Source: Denitrificimonas halotolerans (GTDB lineage Bacteria; Pseudomonadota; Gammaproteobacteria; Pseudomonadales; Pseudomonadaceae). From it: DNA of 64,000 bases. Under the pieces are notes generated by a model. The model was given only the letters and a program-made list of their open reading frames with translations, did not search any database and was not told the DNA's origin. A program made the position numbers and the translations under genes. Shown here in pieces: positions 16,465 through 24,095 of the stretch. Position 1 is the stretch's first letter; every line of letters starts with the position of its first letter. The stretch spans positions 62,001 to 126,000 of the forward strand of contig NZ_JAXIVU010000003.1 in the NCBI RefSeq assembly GCF_034259425.1, in the 5' to 3' direction.

Positions 16465-16777
16465 CTTTCCAGCCTGGAATATTTAATGCGCGAGCCAAAG
16501 TACGCTTAATGACATCACTGGCCTCGCGCTCCCCGCTTTCAATCATTGCTAAATAATGCGGGCTGATGCCAGCTTCATGTGCTACAGCTTCTAACGTAAG
16601 TGATGCCCGCTCACGGAGCACTTTAAGTTCACGCAAACTTTCTAATTTTTTTTGTTCTTGAGCAGCTATCGCCGGTTTGTATTCACGTCCTGCTGCTTGC
16701 AATAACATTTGATACTCTGCCCAAGGTAAAACCGCATACTCTGGTTCTCCATCACGGGCAATAATTTGTACACTCAT
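16457..16777 (-). CDS. XRE-family DNA-binding protein with Phd-like N-terminus
   Basis: A 106-residue protein in two parts. Residues 1-35 (VQIIARDGEPEYAVLPWAEY) resemble the beta-hairpin and helix of Phd/YefM antitoxins. Residues about 50-103 form a Cro/C1-type helix-turn-helix (LRERASLTLEAVAHEAGISP then HYLAMIESGEREASDVIKR), with LARALNIP at the end as in XRE proteins. It is first in a three-gene cluster with overlapping or abutting genes. Autoregulation would be expected from the architecture. A toxin-antitoxin role is conceivable but the adjacent gene has no recognisable toxin fold. Confidence 0.75.
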   Translation of the reverse strand: MSVQIIARDGEPEYAVLPWAEYQMLLQAAGREYKPAIAAQEQKKLESLRELKVLRERASLTLEAVAHEAGISPHYLAMIESGEREASDVIKRTLARALNIPGWKDE

Positions 16778-16889
16778 TGATTTTTATCCAAATAGTATGA
16801 ACGACCCACCACTTTATAAGTGGAGAGCTCCTAGTTCATGCACAGACTTGATGGGGTGCCTGCACCTCAACAGTGGTTATGCAAATTGA

Positions 16890-17000
16890 CTAAGCTAGCG
16901 CCCTCACACTGGGGGTTTCTATAACTGATAACCAATAGCGCAACCCTTCCTTGAGGATGTTGATACTGGCGTTATAATCACGAACTAAGACGAAGTTACA
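16890..17000 (-). pseudogene. C-terminal relic of a second tnpB type
   Basis: The minus strand reads CNFVLVRDYNASINIL, then KEGLRYW and a short tail ending in a stop at 16890-16892. This is the RuvC-III end of a TnpB protein (R-D-x-N-A-x-x-N-I-L), but of a different subfamily from the HDRDINAAQN type of the other relics. Only about 37 codons remain, preceded by a stop codon at about 17016-17018. The whole 16778-17124 gap (347 bp) between the XRE gene and the FKBP gene is otherwise occupied by hairpins of IS type. Confidence 0.65.
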
Positions 17001-17020
17001 GCTTGGGTATTGCCATTACC

Positions 17021-17052
17021 GCTTGATAAGGGTGAGTTCACCCTTATCAAGC
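17021..17052. repeat. Perfect 15-bp-arm inverted repeat with 2-nt loop
   Basis: GCTTGATAAGGGTGA (17021-17035) and TCACCCTTATCAAGC (17038-17052) are exact reverse complements separated by GT. No T-run follows, so it is not an intrinsic terminator. Its place between a tnpB relic and a terminal-type hairpin suggests IS debris, possibly a subterminal hairpin of an IS200/IS605 element. Confidence 0.8.
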
Positions 17053-17090
17053 ACATGATCACATGTTAGATATGGTCGCCTAGCAAAAGG

Positions 17091-17113
17091 AATCCCCGCC
17101 CTCAGGGCAGGAG
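17091..17113. repeat. IS200/IS605-type terminal hairpin next to the FKBP gene
   Basis: AATCCCCGCCCTCAGGGCAGG contains GCCCT/AGGGC and, reverse-complemented (CCTGCCCTGAGGGCGGGGATT), resembles the end hairpin beside prc (CCTCCCCGACCTAAAGGACGGGGATT region, 15249-15274). It is in the opposite orientation and lies about 11 bases from the stop codon of the FKBP gene at 17125. I read it as the surviving end of an eroded element. Confidence 0.6.
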
Positions 17114-17124
17114 GAAGGAGGACG

Positions 17125-17844
17125 TCAGTCAGCTGCTTCTGTGTCCTTTTCATCTTCCACAGATTGACTTGGTATATCTAGCAACTCCACCTCAAAGATC
17201 AAAGTAGAATTTGCAGGAATCGCTGGCGATGGGCTTTGTGCCCCATAAGCCAAGTCACTAGGTATATAAAACTTATATTTAGCTCCGACATTCATCAGCT
17301 GCAATCCTTCCACCCAACCTGGAATCACTGCACCCACCGGAAACTCAATAGGCTCACCACGGTCAATAGAACTATCGAAAACACTGCCATCAATTAAAGT
17401 ACCGTGGTAGTGCACACTCACCGAATCATTAAGTTTAGGTTGTGCTCCTGAAGCATCTTCTAAGACCTCATATTGCAACCCCGATTCTGTAGTTTTCACA
17501 CCATCACGCTTAGCGTTTTCAACTAAAAAATCAGCACCTGCTCTAGCTGTTTCATCGTTTAACGCTGCCATTCGCTCTTGCGCACGCTCTTGTAAAAAGC
17601 TAAAAGCCTCCATGAGCTCTTCATCAGCAACACGTTGCTCATCCTTTAAGGCATCTTCAATACCCAAAGCTACAGCTTGTGCATCTAAATCATCCATGCC
17701 CTCAGAACTGAGGCTTTTACCCACACTTAAACCAATACCGTAAGATGCTTTTTGCGCCGGCGTTTTTAACTCAGATTTATTATCACAGCCTACTAATGCT
17801 AGAGTGAGTACAGCAACCGAAGCTGCTAAATGATGTAACTTCAT
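17125..17844 (-). CDS. FKBP-type peptidyl-prolyl isomerase lipoprotein (FkpA/FklB/Mip type)
   Basis: A 239-residue envelope chaperone that catalyses prolyl cis-trans isomerisation. The N-terminus is a lipoprotein signal ending in LALVGC, with the lipidated Cys at residue 20. A helical FKBP_N dimerisation domain follows (ASYGIGLSVGKSLSSEG to about residue 110). The FKBP_C domain begins at ESGLQYEVL and carries the active-site residues in VHYHGTLIDGSVFDSS, PGWVEGLQLM and IPSDLAYGAQ, ending LIFEVELLDI. A short acidic tail closes the protein. It is transcribed alone; a 14-bp palindrome lies 43 bases upstream of the start. Confidence 0.92.
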   Translation of the reverse strand: MKLHHLAASVAVLTLALVGCDNKSELKTPAQKASYGIGLSVGKSLSSEGMDDLDAQAVALGIEDALKDEQRVADEELMEAFSFLQERAQERMAALNDETARAGADFLVENAKRDGVKTTESGLQYEVLEDASGAQPKLNDSVSVHYHGTLIDGSVFDSSIDRGEPIEFPVGAVIPGWVEGLQLMNVGAKYKFYIPSDLAYGAQSPSPAIPANSTLIFEVELLDIPSQSVEDEKDTEAAD

Positions 17845-17999
17845 TAAATAGTATCCTTGCCTAATGCCTTACGGCTTATGGGTATAAAGATCATGATCTT
17901 AGCAGCCGACCTGTTCACTGGCTACCGACTTTAAGAGGATCAAACCTTATGTTAGTTCAATATTTGAGTGTCTTTTCTACAGCTCACCCCTGACTCATT

Positions 18000-18815
18000 T
18001 TAAGTCTTGCTGTGCCCTATTACGCGACGCTCAGAAGGCCGTCGAGCTCCTGCCACCAGTTTATCCATTGCCCGTGCGGCCGCTACTAAACCAAAACTGG
18101 CCGTGACTGTCATCGCTGCTCCAAAACCACCCGCACAGTCTAAACGCACCCCTTCTCCAACAAAACTTTTACTCGAACATACACTACCGTCGGGCTTGGG
18201 ATAACGCAGTTGCTCAGTGGAAAACACGCAAGGCACACTATAATGCCGTCCCGGTGTTCGAGAAAAACCATACTCACTGCGCAATAATGAACGCACTCGA
18301 GCTGCCAGTGGGTCATTGAAAGTTTTATTTAAATCACCCACACGAATTTGCGTTGGGTCAACCTGTCCACCAGCACCACCTGTGGTTACGATTTGTATTT
18401 TACGACGCTTGCACCATGCAATTAAGGCCGCTTTAGCTTGCACACTATCGATACAATCTACAACAAAATCCAAATCTTCGGTGATGTAGTCGGCAAGCGT
18501 TTCTTGATTGACAAAGTCCGCCACTGCATGCACTTTACAATCGGGATTAATCATATTTAAACGCTGTGCCATGACATCTACTTTCATCTGTCCCACAGTG
18601 TCGTTTAACGCGTGCGCCTGACGATTGGTATTAGTGATACAAATATCATCCAGATCAAACAGTGAGATCTCACCCACTCCAGATCGTGCCAAAGCTTCGG
18701 CAGCCCAAGAGCCTACACCACCTATACCGACCACGGCCACATGCGCGTGCTGCAAGCGCTGTAAAGCCTCTACACCATACAACCGTGCAATACCACCAAA
18801 ACGCAAATCATCCAT
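18000..18815 (-). CDS. tcdA: tRNA threonylcarbamoyladenosine dehydratase TcdA
   Basis: An E1-like enzyme that uses ATP to cyclise t6A37 of ANN-decoding tRNAs to ct6A. The 271-residue length matches TcdA/CsdL. The ATP-binding Rossmann motif is VAVVGIGGVGSWAAEALARS (about residues 27-46), followed by DLDDICITNTNRQ with the conserved Asp and Arg/Gln residues, then DFVVDCIDSVQAKAALIAWC and TTGGAGGQVDPTQI. The C-terminal part has a segment FSTEQLRYPKP typical of this family. Sulfur-transfer partners (csdA, csdE) are not adjacent. Confidence 0.93.
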   Translation of the reverse strand: MDDLRFGGIARLYGVEALQRLQHAHVAVVGIGGVGSWAAEALARSGVGEISLFDLDDICITNTNRQAHALNDTVGQMKVDVMAQRLNMINPDCKVHAVADFVNQETLADYITEDLDFVVDCIDSVQAKAALIAWCKRRKIQIVTTGGAGGQVDPTQIRVGDLNKTFNDPLAARVRSLLRSEYGFSRTPGRHYSVPCVFSTEQLRYPKPDGSVCSSKSFVGEGVRLDCAGGFGAAMTVTASFGLVAAARAMDKLVAGARRPSERRVIGHSKT

Positions 18816-18904
18816 TCGATAACCTCAACAATTTGTTACCCCATTCTAACAGTTATCCCTTTGTCACCTTCTACTCCAGTAGAATGAAGATCCCTACAGC
18901 TAGA

Positions 18905-19090
18905 CGACTGCAAGTTGAAGTGCACTCAATCCAAATACGTTACACAGTTTGACTGTTCAACCATAAAAACACTATGTTCTTGAATAACGCACTGACTGAG
19001 CTCATTAACAAAACCCAATGACGAATGTAGTGCTTCTAACCATGCTGCTGAACAGACCTGCACTCAAGCTTTTGATGTTTTAACCCACTT
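18905..19090 (-). pseudogene. Degraded tnpB N-terminal relic in the tcdA-rlmA gap
   Basis: The 515-bp gap between tcdA and rlmA has no intact gene. On the minus strand, joined across small frameshifts, it reads MVRSTTFV, then FVNELSQCVIQEHSVFM, then LD.VHFNLQ. These align residue for residue with MARGVNFV, FVNELSQRSIKERGVFL and LGLHSQTLQ of the 487-1335 tnpB relic; the codons for FVNELSQ (18992-19012) are also similar in nucleotide sequence. It is more diverged than the other relics, so it is an older insertion or another subfamily. Ends are approximate. In the rest of the gap I see nothing. Confidence 0.5.
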
Positions 19091-19330
19091 AATCGTGCAA
19101 CAGGGCTTTTAATTGCTTATTAAGAAGATACTCGCATAGCGCTCGTTATCTAGCCTCACACTCGAAGTGCAAAGCTTTACGCAAAACTGATAACGCTTAC
19201 AAAATCCAACCTATTTCACTACACTGTATACGTATTTTACAGCACTGCTTAGCGTTGTCCTGCACAATGCACAATCTATATTTTTATCTTTGTATCTAGC
19301 CCATATATGACCTAAGGTTCGGGGACCGAC

Positions 19331-20143
19331 ATGCTTATTTGCCCCATCTGCCAATCGGCACTGACAGAACACGAAAATAGCGTGTGCTGTATCTTTCAAC
19401 ATAGCTTTGATCGCGCTCGCCAAGGCTATTTCAACCTACTGCCTGTTCAACATAAAAAAAGCCGTGCACCAGGTGATAATCTCGCCATGGTACAAGCACG
19501 CCGCGATTTTTTGTCTGCAGGTTACTATGCCCCCGCAGCACAACGTCTTGCGACTTTAATGCAAGAACGGCAACCTCAGCGTTGGCTCGATATTGGTTGC
19601 GGCGAAGGTTATTACTCTGCACATATTGCTCAAGCCATACCCAATAGCCAAGGTTATGCACTTGATATTTCCCGCGATGCGGTGAAACAAGCTTGTAAAC
19701 GTGATGCGAAAACTACATGGCTCGTGGCCAGCATGGCTCGCCTGCCATTAGCCTCCAACAGCTGTCAAGCCATTACCAGCATTTTCAGCCCCATTGACTG
19801 GGCTGAGGCTGAGCGTGTCCTTGCTCCTGGTGGTGCAGTTTTACGCATAGGGCCTCACAGCGATCACCTGTTGGAACTGCGCGAAAAACTCTACGATAAG
19901 GTGTATCACTATGACGACAGCAAACACCTACAACATGTCCCAGTAAACATGCAATTAATTCACAGCGAAACCTTACGCTTCAAACTCACCTTAGATGAGG
20001 CTCAAGCACGCGAAAACTTATTAGCTATGACTCCTCACGGCTGGCGTGCCAGCACAGAAAAACGTCAAGCAGTAATCAATCATCCACTCACAACCACAGT
20101 AGCAATCCGCTATGATTGGATTGAAAAAATGGAAGATAAATAA
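19331..20143 (+). CDS. rlmA: 23S rRNA (guanine-N1)-methyltransferase RlmA
   Basis: This enzyme methylates G745 (E. coli numbering) of 23S rRNA with S-adenosylmethionine. The 270-residue protein begins with the zinc site CPICQSALTEHENSVCC and a nearby His, which is diagnostic of RlmA. It continues with FDRARQGYFNLLPVQHKKS, then the SAM-binding motif WLDIGCGEGYYSAHIAQ (about residues 86-102), ALDISRDAVKQA, and a late SPIDWAEAERVLAPGG. The C-terminal half ends in LLAMTPHGWRAS. The start at ATG 19331 places the zinc finger at the extreme N-terminus, as expected. The next gene starts 2 bases after its stop. Confidence 0.93.
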   Translation: MLICPICQSALTEHENSVCCIFQHSFDRARQGYFNLLPVQHKKSRAPGDNLAMVQARRDFLSAGYYAPAAQRLATLMQERQPQRWLDIGCGEGYYSAHIAQAIPNSQGYALDISRDAVKQACKRDAKTTWLVASMARLPLASNSCQAITSIFSPIDWAEAERVLAPGGAVLRIGPHSDHLLELREKLYDKVYHYDDSKHLQHVPVNMQLIHSETLRFKLTLDEAQARENLLAMTPHGWRASTEKRQAVINHPLTTTVAIRYDWIEKMEDK

Positions 20144-20145
20144 TA

Positions 20146-20529
20146 ATGCGCCAGCCCGATATTGAAATTTATGTCAAAGACAGTGACCGCAGTACAGTAA
20201 GTCTTTGGCTAGCCACTGCTTTAAATATGCCCGTATGCACTTGGCTAGAAAAAGGGCGCGTCTCGCGTTGTCAATATGGCGACATTCCTGCAGTGTGGTT
20301 TGAGCATGCCGTGGGTAAATGGCACAGTTTACTACTCGAAAGCGAAAATACCCCATGGGCCACCGACCTTGAATGCGCACAAGCTGCCGCAGCGTACTTG
20401 CAAGTACAAGTACGCTGTGCAACAGGTAGTTGGCAAGAAGCCGATGGTGAAGAAGATGCCGACCGCTGGTTGCAAGTCAACGCCGACACCTCACTCGAAA
20501 CCATCACTTGGTACACTGCTAATAAATAA
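20146..20529 (+). CDS. Conserved hypothetical protein downstream of rlmA
   Basis: A 127-residue soluble acidic protein that I do not recognise. It begins MRQPDIEIYVKDSDRSTVSL and contains a repeated aromatic pattern (TWLEKGRVSRCQYGDIPAVW, then AVGKWHSLLLES). No membrane segment, signal peptide or metal-binding motif is evident. It starts 2 bases after the rlmA stop and ends 37 bases before the YpfJ-type protease gene, so it is probably in an operon with rlmA. Its composition and codon use look like its neighbours, so I take it as a real gene. Confidence 0.65.
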   Translation: MRQPDIEIYVKDSDRSTVSLWLATALNMPVCTWLEKGRVSRCQYGDIPAVWFEHAVGKWHSLLLESENTPWATDLECAQAAAAYLQVQVRCATGSWQEADGEEDADRWLQVNADTSLETITWYTANK

Positions 20530-20566
20530 AAACCATATCAAACTGATTAAAAGTGAAGGACACTCT

Positions 20567-21442
20567 ATGCGTTGGAAAAAAGCACGCCGCAGCGACAACG
20601 TCGTCGACCAGCGCGGTAAGGGCCGCAGAAGTGGCAAAGGTTTAAGTTTAGCTGCAATTGCAGCTATTGTGATTATGGGACTAGTCAGCGGCCAAGACCC
20701 GATACAGATTATCAGTAATATTGCAGGGCAAGCCGTACAGCAAGGCGGCATCAATCTAGGCGGCCAGACCGCTGAACAATCAGAGATGTTAAAAAGCGAT
20801 CCACAAAGTGAATTTGTTCGCGCCATTTTAGGTGATACCGAAGATACTTGGCGAGACATCTTTAGCCAAGCTGGCAACCACTATACAGACCCTAAGCTTG
20901 TGCTCTTCAGTGGCAGCGTACGCTCAGCCTGTGGTTATGCAGACGCAGCTATTGGCCCCTTCTATTGTCCTGCCGATCAACAAGTGTACTTAGACCTCTC
21001 CTTTTTTACAGAAATGGAACAGCGTTTTGCCGCTACTGGTGAATTCGCTCAAGCCTATGTAATCGCCCACGAAGTGGGCCATCATGTCCAAACTTTATTA
21101 GGTGTTTCTACTCACGTACAAGCTGCCCGCCAACGAGGCGAACGTGTAGAAGGTCATAACGGCCTTCTTGTGCGTCAAGAATTACAAGCAGATTGTTTAG
21201 CTGGTGTTTGGGCACATCATGCACAACAGCGTCACAATTGGCTCGAACCAGGTGATTTAAAAGATGCGCTTAACGCTGCCCAAGCCATTGGCGATGATCG
21301 CTTACAAAAGCAGGCTCAAGGCTATGTTGTACCTGACTCCTTTACGCACGGCACCTCACAACAGCGTGAACACTGGTTCACCCAAGGCTATAAAACAGGT
21401 AAAGCTAACCAATGCGACACCTTTAGCGCACAGCTTCTTTAA
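20567..21442 (+). CDS. Neutral zinc metallopeptidase (YpfJ family)
   Basis: A 291-residue membrane-anchored protein. I place the start at ATG 20567 with GAAGGA 6-11 bases upstream; the longer open frame to 20276 only overlaps the previous gene. The protein begins MRWKKARRSDNVVDQRG, as usual for this family, with one transmembrane segment (LSLAAIAAIVIMGLVSG). The zinc-binding motif HEVGHH appears near residue 167 and a third ligand region in ELQADCLAGVWAHH. The conserved CGYADAAIGPFYCPADQQVY segment is also present. The physiological substrate is unknown. It is transcribed in the same direction as rlmA and the GltS-like gene. Confidence 0.85.
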   Translation: MRWKKARRSDNVVDQRGKGRRSGKGLSLAAIAAIVIMGLVSGQDPIQIISNIAGQAVQQGGINLGGQTAEQSEMLKSDPQSEFVRAILGDTEDTWRDIFSQAGNHYTDPKLVLFSGSVRSACGYADAAIGPFYCPADQQVYLDLSFFTEMEQRFAATGEFAQAYVIAHEVGHHVQTLLGVSTHVQAARQRGERVEGHNGLLVRQELQADCLAGVWAHHAQQRHNWLEPGDLKDALNAAQAIGDDRLQKQAQGYVVPDSFTHGTSQQREHWFTQGYKTGKANQCDTFSAQLL

Positions 21443-21496
21443 GAAATAACATTACGATTGACTAGGAACATCAAGCACGCAACAACAGGAGAGTTT

Positions 21497-23101
21497 ATGT
21501 TTGTTATACGTTACACCTTATTTGCTGCCGCCATTGTAGGCAGCGTACTCACCTTACTACTAGCCTTAACTAGCCCTTGGTGGCTCTTGCTCAGCAGCAT
21601 CTTCCTCGCATTAACTACTGTGGGCATTATGGACTTACGTCAGACCCACTCTACCTTACGTCGCAACTATCCCGTTGCTGCGCATATTCGTTTTATCTTT
21701 GAAGAATTGCGCCCTATGTTGCGCCAATACATTGTTGAAGCCGATGACGACGAGGTCCCCTTCTCTCACGAACAGCGCTCACTGGTCTACCAACGCTCAA
21801 AATCTGAATTAGAAACACGCGCCTTTGGTACAGAGCAAAATGTGTATGGCACACGTTATGAATGGATCAACCACTCCATCGCCCCAACCAAAATTATTGA
21901 CGATAACTTCCGTATTCAAATCGGGGGCCCCGATTGCAAACAACCTTATTCAGCCAGTATTTTTAATATTTCTGCAATGAGCTTTGGCTCACTATCCCCA
22001 AACGCAATACGTGCGCTGAATAAAGGTGCACAGCTGGGTGGTTTTTACCATGACACTGGTGAAGGATCGATTTCCACTTATCACCGTGAGTACGGTGGCG
22101 ACATGGTGTGGGAGCTAGGCTCGGGATATTTTGGCGCCCGCAATGAAGATGGTAGTTTCAGCCCTGAACGCTTTGCTGAACGCGCAAGTCTAGACCAAGT
22201 CAAAATGATTGAGTTGAAACTATCACAAGGAGCTAAACCTGGGCATGGTGGCATGTTACCCGGACCTAAAGTGAATGCAGAAATTGCTCGTACTCGAGGC
22301 GTTCCTGAAGGTGAAGACTGTATTTCTCCTGCTTTTCACTCGGCTTTCTCCACACCTGAGGAACTCTTGCATTTTATTGCTCAATTACGCGACCTGTCTG
22401 ATGGGAAGCCAACCGGTTTCAAACTAGCCATTGGACACCCTTGGGAGTGGTTTGCCATTGCTAAAGCGATGCTCAGCACTGGCATTACGCCCGACTTTAT
22501 TGTTGTAGATGGCGCCGAAGGCGGAACCGGCGCAGCACCCTTAGAGTTTGCAGATCATATCGGCACACCAATGCGCGAAGGCTTAATGTTAGTGCACAAC
22601 ACTTTAGTCGGCCTCAATTTGCGGGATAAAATTAAAATTGGAGCCGCCGGAAAAATCATTACTGCCTTTGATATTGCCCGTACGCTAGCCCTAGGAGCTG
22701 ACTGGTGTAACTCAGCACGTGGCTTTATGTTTGCCCTCGGTTGCATACAATCACAAACCTGCCATACAGATCGTTGTCCTACTGGAATTGCAACGCAAGA
22801 TACTCAACGTTGGCAAGGTTTAGATGTGCCAGACAAGGCTACCCGTGTATACCAGTTTCACGCACGCACCGTAGCGACACTGCGTGAAATCATTGAAGCT
22901 GCTGGCTTACAACACCCAGGACAACTGGGACCTGAACACATTATTCGTCGGGTTTCACCGACTTTGGTGCGTTCACTCTCGACTTTGCATCCTTATTTAG
23001 AACCCGGCGATTTACTCAAACCTGATAGCCTGCCCGAACACATTGTGTTTCAGCGCTTCTGGAATGCAGCACGCCCCGATACCTTTGCTTTTATACCGTA
23101 G
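21497..23101 (+). CDS. FMN-binding glutamate synthase-like protein (GltB domain only)
   Basis: A 534-residue protein with two N-terminal membrane segments (TLFAAAIVGSVLTLLLAL and WWLLLSSIFLALTTVGI), then a stand-alone glutamate synthase FMN domain. Visible motifs are FNISAMSFGSLSPNAIRALN, GGDMVWELGSGYFGARN, GAKPGHGGMLPG, VDGAEGGTGAAPLEF and the cysteine cluster CHTDRCPTGIATQ, which could ligate an Fe-S cluster. The glutaminase domain of true GltB is missing, so the ammonia source and real reaction are unknown. I chose ATG 21497, which has AGGAG at the right spacing; an upstream TTG (21458) only lengthens the N-terminus. Confidence 0.82.
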   Translation: MFVIRYTLFAAAIVGSVLTLLLALTSPWWLLLSSIFLALTTVGIMDLRQTHSTLRRNYPVAAHIRFIFEELRPMLRQYIVEADDDEVPFSHEQRSLVYQRSKSELETRAFGTEQNVYGTRYEWINHSIAPTKIIDDNFRIQIGGPDCKQPYSASIFNISAMSFGSLSPNAIRALNKGAQLGGFYHDTGEGSISTYHREYGGDMVWELGSGYFGARNEDGSFSPERFAERASLDQVKMIELKLSQGAKPGHGGMLPGPKVNAEIARTRGVPEGEDCISPAFHSAFSTPEELLHFIAQLRDLSDGKPTGFKLAIGHPWEWFAIAKAMLSTGITPDFIVVDGAEGGTGAAPLEFADHIGTPMREGLMLVHNTLVGLNLRDKIKIGAAGKIITAFDIARTLALGADWCNSARGFMFALGCIQSQTCHTDRCPTGIATQDTQRWQGLDVPDKATRVYQFHARTVATLREIIEAAGLQHPGQLGPEHIIRRVSPTLVRSLSTLHPYLEPGDLLKPDSLPEHIVFQRFWNAARPDTFAFIP

Positions 23102-23222
23102 GCTTTACTTAAATACTTATCTTAAGCCTACTTGCACGGCTGCACTCGTATGCCTAAAGATCAATGCATCACCACAATATTCTGTACCGAAACAACCAAT
23201 CGAAGGTACACAATCCACAAAC

Positions 23223-23254
23223 AAAAAAGCCAGCTCTATGAGCTGGCTTTTTTT
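23223..23254 (-). terminator. Terminator of the tRNA-Ala/Glu/Glu operon
   Basis: Stem AAAAAAGCCAGCTC with GAGCTGGCTTTTTT and a TAT loop. Read on the minus strand it ends in a run of T and follows the second tRNA-Glu by about 17 bases. The plus strand also has a T-run, so it can serve the GltS-like gene too. Confidence 0.88.
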
Positions 23255-23271
23255 CAAGATCAACTTGAATA

Positions 23272-23347
23272 TGGCGTCCCCTAGGGGACTCGAACCCCTG
23301 TTACCGCCGTGAAAGGGCGGTGTCCTAGGCCACTAGACGAAGGGGAC
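23272..23347 (-). tRNA. tRNA-Glu (anticodon TTC), distal copy
   Basis: A 76-nt cloverleaf on the minus strand: acceptor GTCCCCT/AGGGGAC, D-arm TCGTCTAGTGGCCTAGGACA, anticodon loop CTTTCAC (TTC, glutamate) on CCGCC/GGCGG, T-arm GGGTTCGAGTCCC, and an encoded CCA. It is identical to the copy at 23494-23569. Confidence 0.97.
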
Positions 23348-23493
23348 AAAACCTTCGAAAACAAACAAAAAATGTGTTTGTTAGTGTTAATTTGAGCTTA
23401 ACGATTGCAGCCGTTATTACTCTATATGTAACTTTCAAGATGTGACTGACTTGATCAGCTCAGTTACATTTCAGAGTACAGGCTCTGAGAATA

Positions 23494-23569
23494 TGGCGTC
23501 CCCTAGGGGACTCGAACCCCTGTTACCGCCGTGAAAGGGCGGTGTCCTAGGCCACTAGACGAAGGGGAC
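23494..23569 (-). tRNA. tRNA-Glu (anticodon TTC), proximal copy
   Basis: The sequence is the same as the copy 222 bases away, including encoded CCA and a short flank (AAACCTTC on the 5' side), which indicates a recent tandem duplication or gene conversion. Confidence 0.97.
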
Positions 23570-23625
23570 AAAACCTTCAAAAACATAACACATTCATGTT
23601 ATGCCACTGATTCGTTAAGAAAAAG

Positions 23626-23701
<76 letters not shown>

Positions 23702-23719
23702 ATTTCGTGGACGGGGCGT

Positions 23720-23748
23720 ATATTAAGACTCCACCCACCCCATGTCAA
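23720..23748 (-). promoter_or_regulatory. Sigma-70 promoter of the tRNA-Ala/Glu/Glu operon
   Basis: On the minus strand a consensus -35 box TTGACA (23743-23748) and a -10 box TAATAT (23720-23725) are separated by 17 bases, followed by a GC-rich discriminator ACGCCCC. It lies about 18 bases upstream of tRNA-Ala. Confidence 0.87.
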
Positions 23749-24095
23749 GCACTTTTATTAAAATTATTTTACCAAGGCCGCTAAAAACATATGCCACTGC
23801 TCAACAGCATGACTAGAAGCATCAATTTCGCCTGAAGCTTTATCATTAAAAAGCGTTGTGTACTTTTGTCTGCCCTCGGACATTTAGATATATACCCATG
23901 GCGCCGGTAAGTAGTTAGGGCTGCACTGCCAAACGGTGCAGTGTATTGCAGCTGAGCACAATACGCACCGCAAGCAGTTCAAAAAAGCTCGATAGAAATG
24001 GCGTTAGTCAAGTGTGTATGCCGCTCACAGGACTGCCCCTTGGCGCAAGATCCGCTTAACAATGGTAACTCTTCAGGCCCCGCAAACCAACTTGA
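23749..24095. other. Gene-poor stretch between tRNA operon and ABC transporter
   Basis: No convincing gene is present in this stretch. A 39-codon minus-strand frame at 23764-23883 (MSEGRQKYTTLFNDKASGEI and ending in MFLAALVK) has protein-like composition but lacks a ribosome site and follows a stop codon directly; it may be the tail of a lost gene. A small hairpin CTGCAC/GTGCAG lies near 23923-23943. Otherwise I see nothing. Confidence 0.4.

Noticed and set aside
16096..16777. A bona fide toxin-antitoxin system
   Set aside because: The partner has no toxin signature and the regulator is associated with a third, Sel1-type gene. It is kept only as a finding with modest interest.
15245..17113. 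The three small genes between the IS605-type hairpins as a mobile cassette (passenger genes)
   Set aside because: The flanking tnpB relics belong to different subfamilies and are both eroded, and the genes have ordinary composition. Independent insertions into two gaps around native genes explain it better.
17887..17900. 14-bp palindrome AAGATCATGATCTT upstream of the FKBP gene as an operator
   Set aside because: A few perfect palindromes of this length are expected by chance in 64 kb, and there is no second site or neighbouring regulator.
23272..23569. Repeated tRNA-Glu block as an integration (att) site of an island
   Set aside because: No integrase, phage gene or atypical DNA lies between or beside the copies; a simple tRNA duplication is sufficient.
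23764..23883. 39-codon minus-strand frame as a gene
   Set aside because: No ribosome site, stop codon directly upstream and no recognised family; noted only in the description of the gap.
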